Origin: Muscardinus avellanarius
Taxonomy: Eukaryota; Chordata; Mammalia; Rodentia; Gliridae
DNA: 64,000 nt
Direction of reading: 5' to 3'
NCBI GenBank assembly: GCA_963383645.1
Contig: OY726576.1
Coordinates: 9,042,102-9,106,101, forward strand
Shown one piece after another: positions 44,326 through 54,942 of this stretch (its first letter is position 1; each line of letters begins with the position of its first letter). The notes beneath the pieces were generated by a model, which ran no database searches, was not told the DNA's origin, and worked only from the letters and a program-made list of their open reading frames with translations. The translations under genes were made by a program, and so were the position numbers.

Positions 44326-45687
44326 AAAAGCACAGCGAGGCTATTACAAATTGTGCTGCTATGAACATAGGTATGCATATGTTGCTGTATTTCTCTGAAT
44401 TCAACCCCTTTGGAAAGATACCCAGGAGTGGTATAGCTGGGTCATATGGTGGATCTATTCCCACCTTTCTTAGGAATCTCCACACAGATCTCCATAGTGG
44501 TTGAACTAGTTTGCATTCCCACCAACAGTGTAAAAGAGTTCCTCTTTCCCCACATCCTCGCCAGCATTTGTTGTTATTTGATTTCTTTATGCTTGCTACT
44601 CTGACTGGGGTTAGATGGAATCTCAGTGTAGTTTTGATTTGCATCTCCCTGATGGCCAGTGATGAAGAACATCTTTTCATGTATCTATTAGCCCTTTGTA
44701 TCTCTTCTTTTGTGAAGTGTCTATTTAGTTCATTTGCCCATTTCTTGATTGGGTTGTTTGTTTTGCTAGTGTAGAGTCTTTTGAGCTCTTTGTATACTCT
44801 GGATATTAGCCCCCTATCAGAATGGTGGCTGGTAAAGATCCTTTCCCATTCTGTAGGCTTCCTCTTTAGGTAATTGATAGTTTCCTTTGATGAGAAGAAA
44901 CTTTTTAGTTTGATGTTATCCCACTTGTTTATTCTTGCTTTAATTTCCTGAGCTTTGGAGGTTTTGTTGAGAAAGTTACTGCCTGTGCCAATATGTTGTA
45001 GTGTTGAACCTATGCTCTCCTCTACTAGCTTCACAGTCTCAGGTCTAATTTCTAAGTCTTTGATCCATCTTGAGTTGATTCCTGTGTTTGGTGAGATATA
45101 GGGGTTTAGATTCATCTTTTTACAAATGGTTAGCCAGTTCTCCCAACACCACTTGTTGAAAAGGCTGTCTTTTCTCCAGCGTATGTTTTTGGCCCCTATG
45201 GAACCAACCCAGATCACCATCAACAGATGAATGGATAGCAAAACTGTGGGAAATACACACAATGGAATTCTATTCAGCCATAAAGAAGAACAAAATTATA
45301 TCATTTGAAAGAAGATGGAAAGCCCTGGAGAACATTATGTTAAGTGAGATCAGCCAAGCACAGAAGAAGAAGATATATATGTTTCCTCTAATATGCCCAA
45401 ACTAGGAAACACAAAGAATACCAGTGGGTCCCCAGATATTGAAGGGGAAATACTAGCTAAGTTTAGATGGTAAGATAGGAGAGGAGGAAGGCCGGTCTTG
45501 ATTAATAAGGGTCTACACTTGAACATGTGTAAAATTATGAATAAGATATGGTTAACCTGGACAACCATTGGTGGGAGGGGGGAAGGGAAAATGGGGGTGG
45601 GGGGGAGAGGGCACCAAATATAGTGTAAATGTATACTATTTATGTTTAATAAAAAAATTGTTAAAAAAAAAAAAAAGCACAGCGAGG
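44326..45687 (+). mobile_element. Twin-primed LINE-1 copy with 15-bp duplication
   Basis: aaaagcacagcgagg lies at 44,326-44,340 and 45,673-45,687. The first part (44,341 to about 45,198) is L1 ORF2 in reverse. The rest (about 45,199-45,672) is the following ORF2 end, 3' UTR and poly(A) in sense. The two parts are adjacent in the L1 map, with only about a dozen bases lost at the inversion point. This is classic twin priming and 5' truncation. The 3' UTR holds a gtgggaggggggaag G-rich block. Confidence 0.95.
44341..45200 (-). pseudogene. LINE-1 ORF2 C-terminal fragment, open
   Basis: About 285 codons remain open in the inverted part of the twin-primed copy. They correspond to the end of ORF2p, beyond the reverse transcriptase. 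Visible motifs: NKWCWENWL near the start, [27 protein letters not shown], and the cysteine-rich C-x3-C-x7-H-x4-C knuckle (CWRGCG ... HCWWEC). The endonuclease and RT domains are missing and the open frame runs out into the target duplication, so it is a dead fragment. The lack of stops points to a recent insertion. Confidence 0.93.
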
Positions 45688-46940
45688 TTGAATAAGCTGC
45701 CCGGGGTCACTCCGGTATCTAAACTGAGGCGAGTGATCCAGAAGCTCTGCCCTTAGTTGCTAACCACACCTAGAGCAGCCTACCTCATTCTTTTACTCAG
45801 CAGGCGAAGAAGTTCCAAGTCAAAGAGATCTTATCATGAGGACACAAGGTAATATTAGAATTCAGAGCTTAACTTCCAGGAGGCTGCCTGACTCTAGCTT
45901 TAGTTAAGATTTTAGCTCTGAACGAGAGAAGAAAAAAAAAAAGAAAGGTGGCAGAAAGAAATGAAGGAAGGAAGGAGAGGAGGAAGGGAAAGAAGGAAAG
46001 GGGAGGAGAAGGAAGGGGGGATTGCTACATCTGGTAGTCAGTCAATTAACACATCAACTGATCAGTCAATAGATCGATAAACCCTAAGACAGAAAAGAAT
46101 TGATCATAGTCAAGCATCTGCAGCAAAGTAGATGGGGCCCAGAGTAGAAACCAGTTCTTGTTTTTTAGACAGTATAAAAATGTCAAGACAGGATATTAAT
46201 ATCCTCTAATTTAATGTAACTTGACATTGTTATGTGCCAGCCAGGAGGCGCACAGCTAAGGGAAGGAAAGAATCTCAGGGAGGGTCAGCTGCCTTCCCAG
46301 GAAACACTTAGAGATTCCCTCCACAGGGAAGAACTGACTTTATGTTCTCACTCCAAATTAGCCCTCCTACATTTTGAGGGGCAAAATGAATACAATGTTC
46401 TGTGTTCAATCAGAGTAACAATAAGGATATTACTGCTTTGCTAGTCCACACACTGAAGACTTCCCATCTCCAACATGTGAGATCAGATAAGTTTATTTCT
46501 AACCAAGGGAACTAAGCCATCACGTGCAAACATCATCCACTGGTTTCCTGGGAAAATAGTCCAAACACAGAAAACATCTGCTGTGACACACTTTCAAGCC
46601 TTTATGGGGAAAACACTTGCAATGATATTACTGCCCTTGACAGTAACCAAAACAACTGATCCATTTGCCACAACCCCTTGAAGACGACATATCAATTAAA
46701 GCAATTTACCTTTTAAACTCAGAAGAGGAAGAGCTAAACAGATATTCCAAAGTTCACATGAATCTACTTGGCTGCAGATTTGCTTAAAAGTTTTCTCTTT
46801 GTTTTTTGGTCTGGGGAGGATGGTAGTTAGCCTCAATCTTCAGAGACATACATTTTCCTTCTGAAATCCCAAGTGGAGGGTTTGGGATTACTCTGGTTTT
46901 TGCAGCAAGTGCCTGCCTCTGATGTATTGCGTGCTCTAAC
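45688..46940. other. Non-coding spacer with purine tract
   Basis: 45,930-46,020 is an A/G-rich tract (ggaaggaaggagaggagga). The rest is unassigned with no gene. Confidence 0.45.
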
Positions 46941-47463
46941 TAGGCACTATATTAGTTTTTATTTTTTAATTTTTTATAAGTGGAACATATTGAAAGTGGT
47001 GTACATTTAGATTGTGCTTTGTGCCCTCTCCCCTCCCACTTCCCTTCTCCCTCCCAATAGTGTCCAGTTTAACCATGTTATATTTATACTATTACACATA
47101 TTCGTATGTAGCTCCTCCATTGAACAACCTCAGCCTTCTTCCTCTCCTATCCTACCGTTCAAGCTTTGCTGAGGTTTCCCCTCCATCATCTGGAGTCCCT
47201 CTGGTATTACCACCACTCCCTAGCTTGGGCATATTAGAGAAAACGCATGTCCCTTCTCTTTCTGTGCTTGACTAACCTCACTTAACATAATGTTCTCTAG
47301 TTCCTTCCATCTCCTTGCAAATGCTATTATTTTATTCTTTATAGCTGAATAGAATTCCATTGTGTGTATTTCCCATAATTTTGCTATCCACTCATCTGTT
47401 GATGGAGATCTAGGTTGGTTCCATATTTTGGCTATTACGAATTTTGGGCTAGGCACTATATTA
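46941..47463 (-). mobile_element. 5'-truncated LINE-1 3' end with 14-bp duplication
   Basis: taggcactatatta occurs at 46,941-46,954 and 47,450-47,463. On the minus strand the body is the last part of ORF2, then a 3' UTR with ggtagg...ggagag G-rich text, ending at an A-rich tail on the low-coordinate side. It starts at nearly the same ORF2 point as the sense part of the 45.2-kb copy. Confidence 0.93.
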
Positions 47464-47925
47464 AAACTCTCAAAGATCAGTGAAAGTTCTCTCCTCTCCT
47501 CCCTAGAAGCCAGACTCCCTGCAAAGCACAGACGCAGAGCGCTGACTTAGGTCAGCGGCCACAGTACATTTTCCTTTGAGTGGCAACTGCGGTACAAGAA
47601 ATTTCATCTGTTTCCAAGCTCGTCGCTGAAGACATGATCTTATATTAAAAATACAATACACAGAGGTGTTGAAATGAGCCAAGAACAACAAAGCGGATAC
47701 AAGCAAGAGGAACCCCAGAGGCTACGTATGGCGGCGAAAGCCAGAAACAAGTATCTATATATAGAAAAGTCCTGTCCTAACCAACAAGAAACCTACTTGC
47801 TTGTGGAACTGGTTTTCTTTGGGAATCTAACTCAGTGAATCAGTGCATGGGAATTAAATTAGGACAATATGCTGTTGAGGTGGTAAAGAAGCAGGAGAGA
47901 AAGAAAAGAGAGATTTAAAAATATT
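47464..47925. other. Non-coding spacer
   Basis: No gene or repeat recognised. Confidence 0.45.
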
Positions 47926-48366
47926 TTAACACTCTTTGTTGAAAATGCTGTCTTTTCTCCAACATATGTTTTTGCCATCTTTGTCAGAAATCAATTGTCT
48001 TTAAGTGTGTGTATTTGCTTTTGTATCGTCTATTCTGTTCCATTGGCTTCTGTCTGTTTTGTGGCAATATCATGCTGGTTTTTATTATTACAGCTCGGTA
48101 TTATGCTTTGAAGTCAGGTATTGTGATGCCTCCTGCATGGTTCTTATTGCTGAGAATCGCTTTGGCTATTTCGGGTCTGTTTTTCCATATGAAATTCACA
48201 ACTGATTTCACTAGGTCTGAGAAGAATAACATGGGCATTTTGAAAGGCACTGCTCCGACTCTGTAGCTCACCTTTGGGAGAACTGCCATTTTCATCATAT
48301 TTATCCTGCCTATCCAAGAGCATGAGAGATCTTTCCATCTTCCAAGATCTTCTTCAATTTCTTTTT

Positions 48367-48613
48367 TGGTGTTTAATAATTTATTTTATTTTATTTTGCG
48401 GATCTGGGGATGGAACCCAGGGGCATTCGACCTCCGAGCTACACCCCCTGCCCTATTTTTTATTCTTTATTTTGAAACAGGGTCTCACTGAGTTGCAGAG
48501 GGCCTCACTAAGTACCTGAGGCTGTCCGCCAACTGCGATCCTCCAGTCTCAGCCTCCCGAATGCTGAGATTACAAGCGTGCACCACCACGCCCGGCTGGT
48601 GTTTAATAATTTA
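48367..48613 (-). mobile_element. B1-dID SINE nested in L1, 17-bp duplication
   Basis: Body 48,384-48,596, flanked by tggtgtttaataattta on both sides without mismatch. The right half carries the cctccgagctacaccccctg variant. CpGs are well kept. Confidence 0.96.
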
Positions 48614-48626
48614 AATTTCCTATGTC

Positions 48627-48830
48627 TTGCCCGGCGTAGTGGCGCACGCTTGTAATCCCCGCACTTGGGAGGCGGAGACAGGAGGATCGCGCGGGTTCGA
48701 AGTCAGCCGTGCTGGCTTAAGAGACCCTGTTTCCAAATTAAAAGTATAAAATAGGTCTGGGAGTGTACCCCAGAGGTAGAAGGGCTTCCAGGAACTCCAG
48801 GACCACCAAAAAAAAAAAAAAAAAAAAAAT
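48627..48830 (+). mobile_element. B1-dID SINE, internally deleted subfamily
   Basis: Carries the same gccgtgctggcttaagagac junction and agaagggcttccaggaact right half as the copy at 85-267. Ends in about 20 A residues. The duplication is unclear. Confidence 0.92.
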
Positions 48831-49143
48831 GCTGAGGTCTTTAACCTCCTTGTTTAGATTTATTCCAAGGTATTTTACAATTTTTGAGGTTTTTTGTGAA
48901 TGTAATTGTTTTCTGGATATGGTTTTTCAGTGGTTTCATAGTTGACATAAAGAAAAGCTACTGATTTTTTTTTTTTACATTGATTTTGCATGCTGTTACT
49001 TTGCTAAATTTGCTGATCAGCTCTAGGAGTATTTTGGTTGACTTTTTTGGGTGTTGGTTATTCATTTGTAGAAAATATTGAATTAAATCCCTATCCTTCA
49101 CCCTACACAAGAGTCAACTCAAAATGGATCAAAGACTTGGAAA

Positions 49144-49154
49144 TTAGACCGGAG

Positions 49155-49204
<50 letters not shown>

Positions 49205-49385
49205 TAACTGGGGTTCCTGGAAACCCTTCTACCTCCGGGCTACATTCCCAGACCTATTTAATATTTTTTAAATTTGGAAACAGGGTCTCTTAAGCCAGCG
49301 AGGCTGGCTTCCAACCTGCACGATCCTCCTTTCTCCGCCTCCTAAGTACAGGGATGACAAGCGTGTGCCACCATGCCCAGCTGGA
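49144..49385 (-). mobile_element. B1-dID SINE, internally deleted subfamily, with (TG)n tail
   Basis: Reverse copy carrying tctcttaagccagcgaggct, the same deletion junction in a slightly less altered form (cctcgctggc instead of ccgtgctggc). The tail is about 24 tg units (49,156-49,202). Flanks agaccggagat and ggaccagacat suggest an 11-bp duplication with mismatches. Confidence 0.9.
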
Positions 49386-49631
49386 CCAGACATTTTGAAA
49401 TTACTAGAGGAGGGCATAGGTCCAACACTCCAACATATAGGTACAGGTAGAAAATTATTCAATAAGACTTCCAAAGTTCAAGAAATTAAAACAAGAATTA
49501 ATAAATGGGATGACATTAAAAAAGCTTCTGCTCATTAAAAAAAAAAAAAAAAAACAAGGGTCTAAAGAGAAATCCTATAGAATGGGAGAAGATCTTTGCC
49601 AGCTATCTTTCTGGTAAAGAACTAATATCTA

Positions 49632-49902
49632 AAATATATAAAGTACGTAAGCCGGGCGTGGTGGTGCACGCTTGTAATCCCCGCGTTTGGGAGGCTGAGA
49701 CAGGAGGATCACACAGGTTCGAAGCCAGCCTCAGCTACTTAGCGAGGCTCTCAGCAACTTAGTGAGACTCTGTTTCCAAATAAAATATTAAATGGGTCTG
49801 GGAGTATAACCCGGAAGTAGAAAGCCTCTGGGTTCCACCCCTAGTACCACCAGAAAAAAATTAATTAATTAATAAATTAAATTAAATATATAAAGTACTT
49901 AA
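49632..49902 (+). mobile_element. B1-dID SINE nested in L1, 19-bp duplication
   Basis: Body 49,651-49,855. Flanks aaatatataaagtacgtaa and aaatatataaagtacttaa differ at one base. It belongs to the subfamily with tttccaaataaaat and gggttccacccctagtacca. Confidence 0.96.
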
Positions 49903-50635
49903 AAGATTTAACACTAAAAAAATAATATAATCAGGAAATGTGTAACTGAACTAAATAAATACTTCACAAAAAATACAAAAGACCAATATATATATGAAAG
50001 AATGTTCAACATTATGAGCAATTAGGGAAATGCAAATTAAGACTACACTGAGATTTCATCTAAGCCCAGTTAGAATGGCAAACCTCAAGAAGTCAAAGAA
50101 CAATAAATACTGGCGAGGATGTGGCGGGACTACACATCAGTGTAGCCACTATGTGTGGAGAGCTTCTGTGGGGTAGAATCCAGGTAGAGATTTCTCAGAA
50201 TACTGCGAACGGGTCCACCGTATGATCCAGCTATACCATTCCTGGGTATCTCGCCAAAGAAGCTCAAACCAGAATATTAATAGTGCTGTATTCATCTTCA
50301 TGGTTACAGTAGCACAATTCATAAAAAACAAATTATGAGACCACCCAGGTGCCCATCAGCAGATGAATGGATCACAAAATTAAGGGATATAAGTATGGCA
50401 GAATTCTGCTCAGCAATAAAGAACAAAATATGTCATGAGAAGGAAAATGGATGCGCCTTGAGGACATTATTAAGTGAGATAAACCAGTCCCAGAAGGTGA
50501 AGGGTCATGTGTCTTCTGTCATATATGGAAGCTGGGGAGTATTGGGACACAAAACGGGCTTTAGAGGGTGGGAGAGAAACTCCACTGGAGCCAGGGAGGT
50601 GGCCTGGGGAGGGAAGACAGGGGTCGTTAAATGTC

Positions 50636-50855
50636 AAGGAAACATTTTCATTGACACTAAATACACACGTAAGGTGCCAGTGCCCATCTCAGTGTTGTGT
50701 ATGGGGGAGAGGGAACTGAGGTGTACCGTGTACACCAGAGACACCCTGGAGAGCAGACCTTCTGGGGATCCTGGCTGTGCAGCTGGGGCAGCTGGGCCAG
50801 CGGCCCTCAGGACCCACAGTAGGCGAGCAGCAGGCTTTGTGCCCACCTTGAACAC
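50636..50855. other. Non-coding spacer
   Basis: Nothing recognised. A 205-codon frame starting in the L1 runs through here and is not a gene. Confidence 0.45.
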
Positions 50856-51005
50856 CTTGCTACTCAAAGCACAGTCCACACACCAGCCACATTCCCTGGG
50901 TGCTTGTTTGAGATGCACAGTCTCACCCTGCACCTGCTGGCTCAGAATCTGAGTTTTACAAGATTCTCAGGTGGTTCTTGTGCACATCCCTATAGAATAC
51001 ACTCC
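50856..51005. mobile_element. MER5-like hAT DNA transposon fossil
   Basis: ccctgggtgcttgtttgaga, tgcacagtctcaccctgcac, tcagaatctgagttttacaa and gattctcaggtggttcttgt follow the MER5A-type sequence. Confidence 0.7.
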
Positions 51006-51034
51006 AGATTCCTATAGGACCTCCTCCTGTCATC

Positions 51035-51125
51035 GCTCACGCTTCCCAACTAGATGTCAACTCCCCAGAAGAGACTCCCCTGTCTAGCTCTTCTGCACCT
51101 GCACAGAGGAGATGCCGTATAGAGT
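51035..51125 (+). mobile_element. Possible L2 tail fragment
   Basis: aactagatgtcaactcccca and ctgtctagctcttctgcacc resemble the L2 tail. Short. Confidence 0.4.
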
Positions 51126-51428
51126 GAGCCATTACTGTTAATGCATATTAATATTACAGAGTGTGTCATCGGAGAGAAAAACCAGCAGGTGACAGCAAAG
51201 CAGGAAATTCTCATCTAAAATAGCAACTTTTATTTTCTTTGCAGGAATTGAAACATGTCTCATAAGGCAGGCTGAAGAGAATAAAATGGTTTTCTCCCGA
51301 GACTGAATGTTTCTTTTGTACCGCAGTCCAATACCCTTAGACATTTTTCAGACTTAAAAAAAAGTGCAAATAAAATGACATGTTGAAACTTGCTCTACCC
51401 TCTTGCACTTCCAAGGTTTGTGGTGCTT
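51126..51428. other. Non-coding spacer
   Basis: No gene recognised. Confidence 0.45.
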
Positions 51429-51490
51429 ATGTCTTTCTCTCTTTCTTTCTTTCTCTCTTTGTTTGTTTCTTTCTTTCTTTCTTTCTCCCC
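51429..51490 (+). repeat. (CTTT)n microsatellite
   Basis: Pyrimidine-only strand with one gtttgtttc interruption. Confidence 0.95.
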
Positions 51491-51708
51491 CCTCCTCCGT
51501 GTCATACCAACTTTGTGGTCAACAATACGGCTTTGTTAGTTTGTGCCATGATGCAATTATAAATGCATTAGCTTTCTCACTCAGGGAATCTGACTTGAGA
51601 AACAAAAATAAATAAAACTCACCACTGTAGTAATCTGTTATTCCAGCAGAATCCTTCAAATTCAGAGGAACACTGCCAACTTATGCCTGGACTGGAAACA
51701 AGGGAGGG

Positions 51709-51897
51709 AGCTGGGCCCGGTGGTACACACCTGTTCTTGGGGAGGCTGAGACAGGAGGATCTCAGGTTCAAGGCCAGCCTCAGCTACTTAGTGAGGTCCT
51801 TGGCAACTTAGTGAGACCCTGTTTCAAAGTAAAATATGGCGGGGGGGTGGGGAGTCCAAGGTAGAATGCCCCTGGATTCAATACTCAAAACCTCAAA

Positions 51898-51931
<34 letters not shown>
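51709..51931 (+). mobile_element. B1-dID SINE with (TG)n tail
   Basis: Dimer with a short deletion after cacctgttcttg. The right half is degenerate (ggagtccaaggtagaatgcc) and 16 tg units follow. Confidence 0.88.
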
Positions 51932-51936
<5 letters not shown>

Positions 51937-52337
51937 TATAGGGCTGAAGGAAGGGTAACAAACTGTGCTGTGCAGCTGCCACACTTTTAAACTTAGGAAC
52001 ACACAGCAGAGATTTGGCATTATTCTTTTTTTGACCCACTAACTCTGCTCCTGGAATTGCACATTTTTTTTGTACAAGATTGCAGGGCTTTTGTATGTAC
52101 AAAAAAATCTTCAGTAAATGACATTCCTCACACATTTAGTTATGAGAGTAATTTTGTTAAAGAGAAAAATGGTTTGTGATATTGGGCAGTTAGTTAAATA
52201 AGCATTCTCCATTCGTAGAGAGTATTCTGTTCAGAATAATGCTTTGTCGAAGTCGGTCTAACACCCATCTCACTAATGTGTGTGTGGAGAGGAGAGAGTG
52301 GGGCAAGATCCCAGGGATACAGACCCAGTGATGTGAG
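51932..52337. other. Non-coding spacer
   Basis: No gene recognised. Confidence 0.45.
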
Positions 52338-52348
52338 TGTGCACGCGT

Positions 52349-52388
<40 letters not shown>

Positions 52389-52575
52389 CTGTCTCTTTTG
52401 GGTTTTTTTGTGGGTCTGGGGATAGAACCCAGGGGCATTCGACCTCCAAGCTACACCCCCTGCCCTATTTTGTATTCTTTATTTTGAAACCGGGTCTCAC
52501 TGAGTTGCATAGGGCCTCACTAAGTAGCTGAGGCTGTCCGCGAACAGCGATCCTCAGTTCTCAGCCTCCAAATGT
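52338..52575 (-). mobile_element. B1-dID SINE with (TG)n tail, left end missing
   Basis: tg repeat to 52,387, then the reverse ID half (cctccaagctacaccccctg) and part of the left half, ending abruptly at ctcagcctccaaatg. Confidence 0.88.
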
Positions 52576-52626
52576 ATGTCACTTTCAACCTCATTATGAT
52601 GTATAATAAAAGCACATTTAATAAAG

Positions 52627-52855
52627 AAGTAGGTCTAGAGCCGGGCGAGGTAGCGCACCTTGTAATCCCAGCATTTGGAGGCTGAGACCGGAACATCGCG
52701 GTTTGAGTGAGGCCCTCTGCAACTCAGTGAGACCCTGTTTCAAAATAAAGAATAAAAAATAGGGCTGGACATGCAGTTCATAGGTAGAATGTCCCTGGGT
52801 TCCATCCCCAGGCCCGCAAAAAAAAAAAAAAAAAAAAAAAAAAAGTAGGTCTAGA
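52627..52855 (+). mobile_element. B1-dID SINE, 13-bp duplication
   Basis: Body from 52,640, lacking the cagcctcagctact block, with 27 A residues at the end. aagtaggtctaga flanks both sides without mismatch. Confidence 0.95.
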
Positions 52856-52859
52856 AAAT

Positions 52860-52990
52860 ATCCCTGCTATCTCAGGGTCAAGGGCAGCCTCCACAACTTG
52901 GCCAGACCCCAGAAACTTAGTCAGACTATATCAAAATAAAAAATTAAGTAGAGAGAACACCCTGTGGTTCAGTCCTCAGTCCTGGGGGGA
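52860..52990 (+). mobile_element. Old diverged SINE copy
   Basis: agggcagcctccacaacttg, cagaaacttagtcagact and a poor ID half. Same orientation as its neighbours. Confidence 0.6.
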
Positions 52991-53429
52991 AAATGCAGGC
53001 TACAAAAGTGTGTGGACAGTATAACACATCACTCTCTACCTTTACACACTCACACACACTCACACACACCAGGCCCTCTTTGCCCCTGACCTTTCCATTT
53101 TCTCTACCACACTCACTACCACCAGACACACGGTGATCTGCGGGTAGTGTCTCTCTCCTCCCAGAGCAAACTTCAGAGGAGTTTTCTCTGTTCCCTGCCA
53201 CCTCCCACGGCCCCCAGTGCACCTGCCCCATAGAAGACAGGACACACACGCCTGGGGGGTGAGTGAGGACCAAACACAGCACCATGTACATGTGTATAGA
53301 CACAGAGACACTGGACGGTATTTTTCAAAATACCGTTAGTGATTATGGCTGGGTGGTGAACATGCATGTTCCTTCATTTTCTTCGTATTCTAGTCTACAG
53401 TTTCTAAATTTTTTAACATAACTTTCTCT
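52991..53429. other. Non-coding spacer
   Basis: A short AC-rich patch near 53,045. A 119-codon minus-strand frame (52,944-53,303) has no family signal. Confidence 0.4.
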
Positions 53430-53632
53430 GCCAGCCATGGTGGCGCACGCTTGTAATCCCAGCTCTTGGGAGGCTGAGACAGGGGGATCGCGCAGGTTCG
53501 AAGCCAGCCTCAGTTACTTAATGAGGCTTTCAGCAACTTGGTGAGACCCTGTTTCCAAATAAAATATAAAATAGGTCTGAGAGTATAGCCTGGAGGTAGA
53601 AAAGCCCCTGGGTTCCACCCCCAGTACCACAA
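53430..53632 (+). mobile_element. B1-dID SINE ('ttcgaagcc' subfamily)
   Basis: Full dimer with gcgcaggttcgaagccagcc, tttccaaataaaatataaaa and gggttccacccccagtacca. Confidence 0.95.
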
Positions 53633-53667
53633 AAATAAAATAAAAAATAAAAAAGAATAAAATCTAA

Positions 53668-53872
53668 AGCCAGGCATGGTGGCACATGTGTGTAATCCCA
53701 GCATTTTGGGAGGCTGAAACAGGAAGATCATGGTTCACAGACAGCTACGTCTACTTAGTGAGGCCCTCTGCAACTCAGTGAGACCCTGTTTCAAAACATA
53801 AAGAATAAAAAATAGGGCTGGGATGTAGCTCAGAGGTAGAATGCCCCTGGGTTCCATCCCCAGACCCACAAA

Positions 53873-53914
<42 letters not shown>
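53668..53914 (+). mobile_element. B1-dID SINE ('ttcacagac' subfamily) with (AAAT)n tail
   Basis: Full dimer ending gggttccatccccagaccc, followed by about ten aaat units. Confidence 0.95.
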
Positions 53915-53915
<1 letters not shown>

Positions 53916-53919
53916 AATA

Positions 53920-54118
53920 TGCCAGGGGTGGTGGCACAGGCCTATAATCCTAGTACTTGGGAGGTTGAGACAGGAGGACCACAGGTTCCAGGCTAGCCTC
54001 AGCACTTAGCGAGGCCTTCAGCAACATTCCTTGAAACCCTGTTTCAAAGTAGAAATTAAAACCAGCTAGGGGTGTAGCTCAGAGATAGAACACTCCTGGC
54101 TTCAGTCACCAGCACCGC
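53920..54118 (+). mobile_element. B1-dID SINE
   Basis: Older copy (gccaggggtggtggcacagg ... gctaggggtgtagctcagag) inserted directly behind the tail of the previous one. A GGAA patch follows (54,128-54,153). Confidence 0.92.
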
Positions 54119-54211
54119 AAAAAAAGAATGGAAGGAAGGAAGGAAGGTAGGAAGGATAAAAGTTATGAATTCTGTTCACGTATACATTTGTGTGTTTATA
54201 TAAAAATATAC

Positions 54212-54415
54212 AAGCCGAGTGTGGTGGCACGTGCTTGTAATCCCAGCACTTGGGAGGCTGAGACAGAAGGATGGTGGTTTGTAGCCAGCCTCAGCTACTT
54301 AGTGAGGATCTTTGCAACTCAGTGAGACCCTGTTTCAAAAAATAAAGAAAAAAAAAGAGGTCTGGCGTGTAGCTCAGAGGGAGAATGTCCCTGGGTTCCA
54401 TCCTCAGTACCACAA
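54212..54415 (+). mobile_element. B1-dID SINE
   Basis: Full dimer (agccgagtgtggtggcacgt ... gcgtgtagctcagagggag ... gttccatcctcagtaccac) followed by AT-rich sequence. Confidence 0.93.
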
Positions 54416-54667
54416 ATATATATAATATTTATATATTATATATTAACATATGTCTACATATTTTACTTATATAAATATGCATATATTTAAATAGTATTTA
54501 AAATAGTATTGATATGTATATATAAATGCTTACATTTGCTACCTAAAAATAAAATTTCTCACTTCCCAAGGTGCCAATCTATACACTGAAAAAATAAAAC
54601 ATTATTTTACTATCTACCTCAAACAAATAAAGTGAAATATGGTTTAAGTGGTTTAAGAAAAAACACA
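54416..54667. other. AT-rich spacer
   Basis: TATA-rich sequence, no gene. Confidence 0.5.
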
Positions 54668-54896
54668 AGCCAGGCGTGGTGGCGCACACTTGTAATCCCA
54701 GCATTCAGGAGGCTGAGACTGGAGGATCGCGGTTTGCGGACAGACTCAGCTACTTAGTGAGGCCCCCTGCAACTCAGTGAGACCCTGTCTCAAAATAAAG
54801 AATGAAAAATAGAGCAGGGGGTGTAGCTCAGAGGTAGAATGCCCCTGGGTTCCATCCCTAGACCTGCAAAGAAATAAAAAGAAAAGGAAAAGGAAG

Positions 54897-54940
<44 letters not shown>
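54668..54940 (+). mobile_element. B1-dID SINE with (AC)n tail
   Basis: Full dimer (agccaggcgtggtggcgcac ... gggggtgtagctcagaggta) followed by about 21 ac units. Confidence 0.95.

Positions 54941-54942
<2 letters not shown>

Larger units (their letters stand above)
47930..50635 (+). mobile_element. Older twin-primed LINE-1 with four nested SINEs
   Basis: 47,930 to about 49,075 is L1 ORF2 in reverse (for example ttctgttccattggcttctg, ttgctgagaatcgctttggc). From about 49,080 the text switches to sense ORF2 (aaatccctatccttcaccct, gatcaaagacttggaaatta) and continues through the ORF2 end to about 50,500 and probable 3' UTR. The two parts are neighbours in the L1 map, so this is another twin-primed inversion. 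Frames are broken, no terminal duplication was found and four SINEs interrupt it, so it is the oldest L1 in the zone. Confidence 0.85.

Noticed and set aside
50335..50952. 205-codon plus-strand open frame
   Set aside because: It begins in the sense end of an old L1 ORF2 (recognisable PSADEW-like text) and then runs through L1 3' UTR and unique DNA into a MER5-type fossil. It is not a gene.
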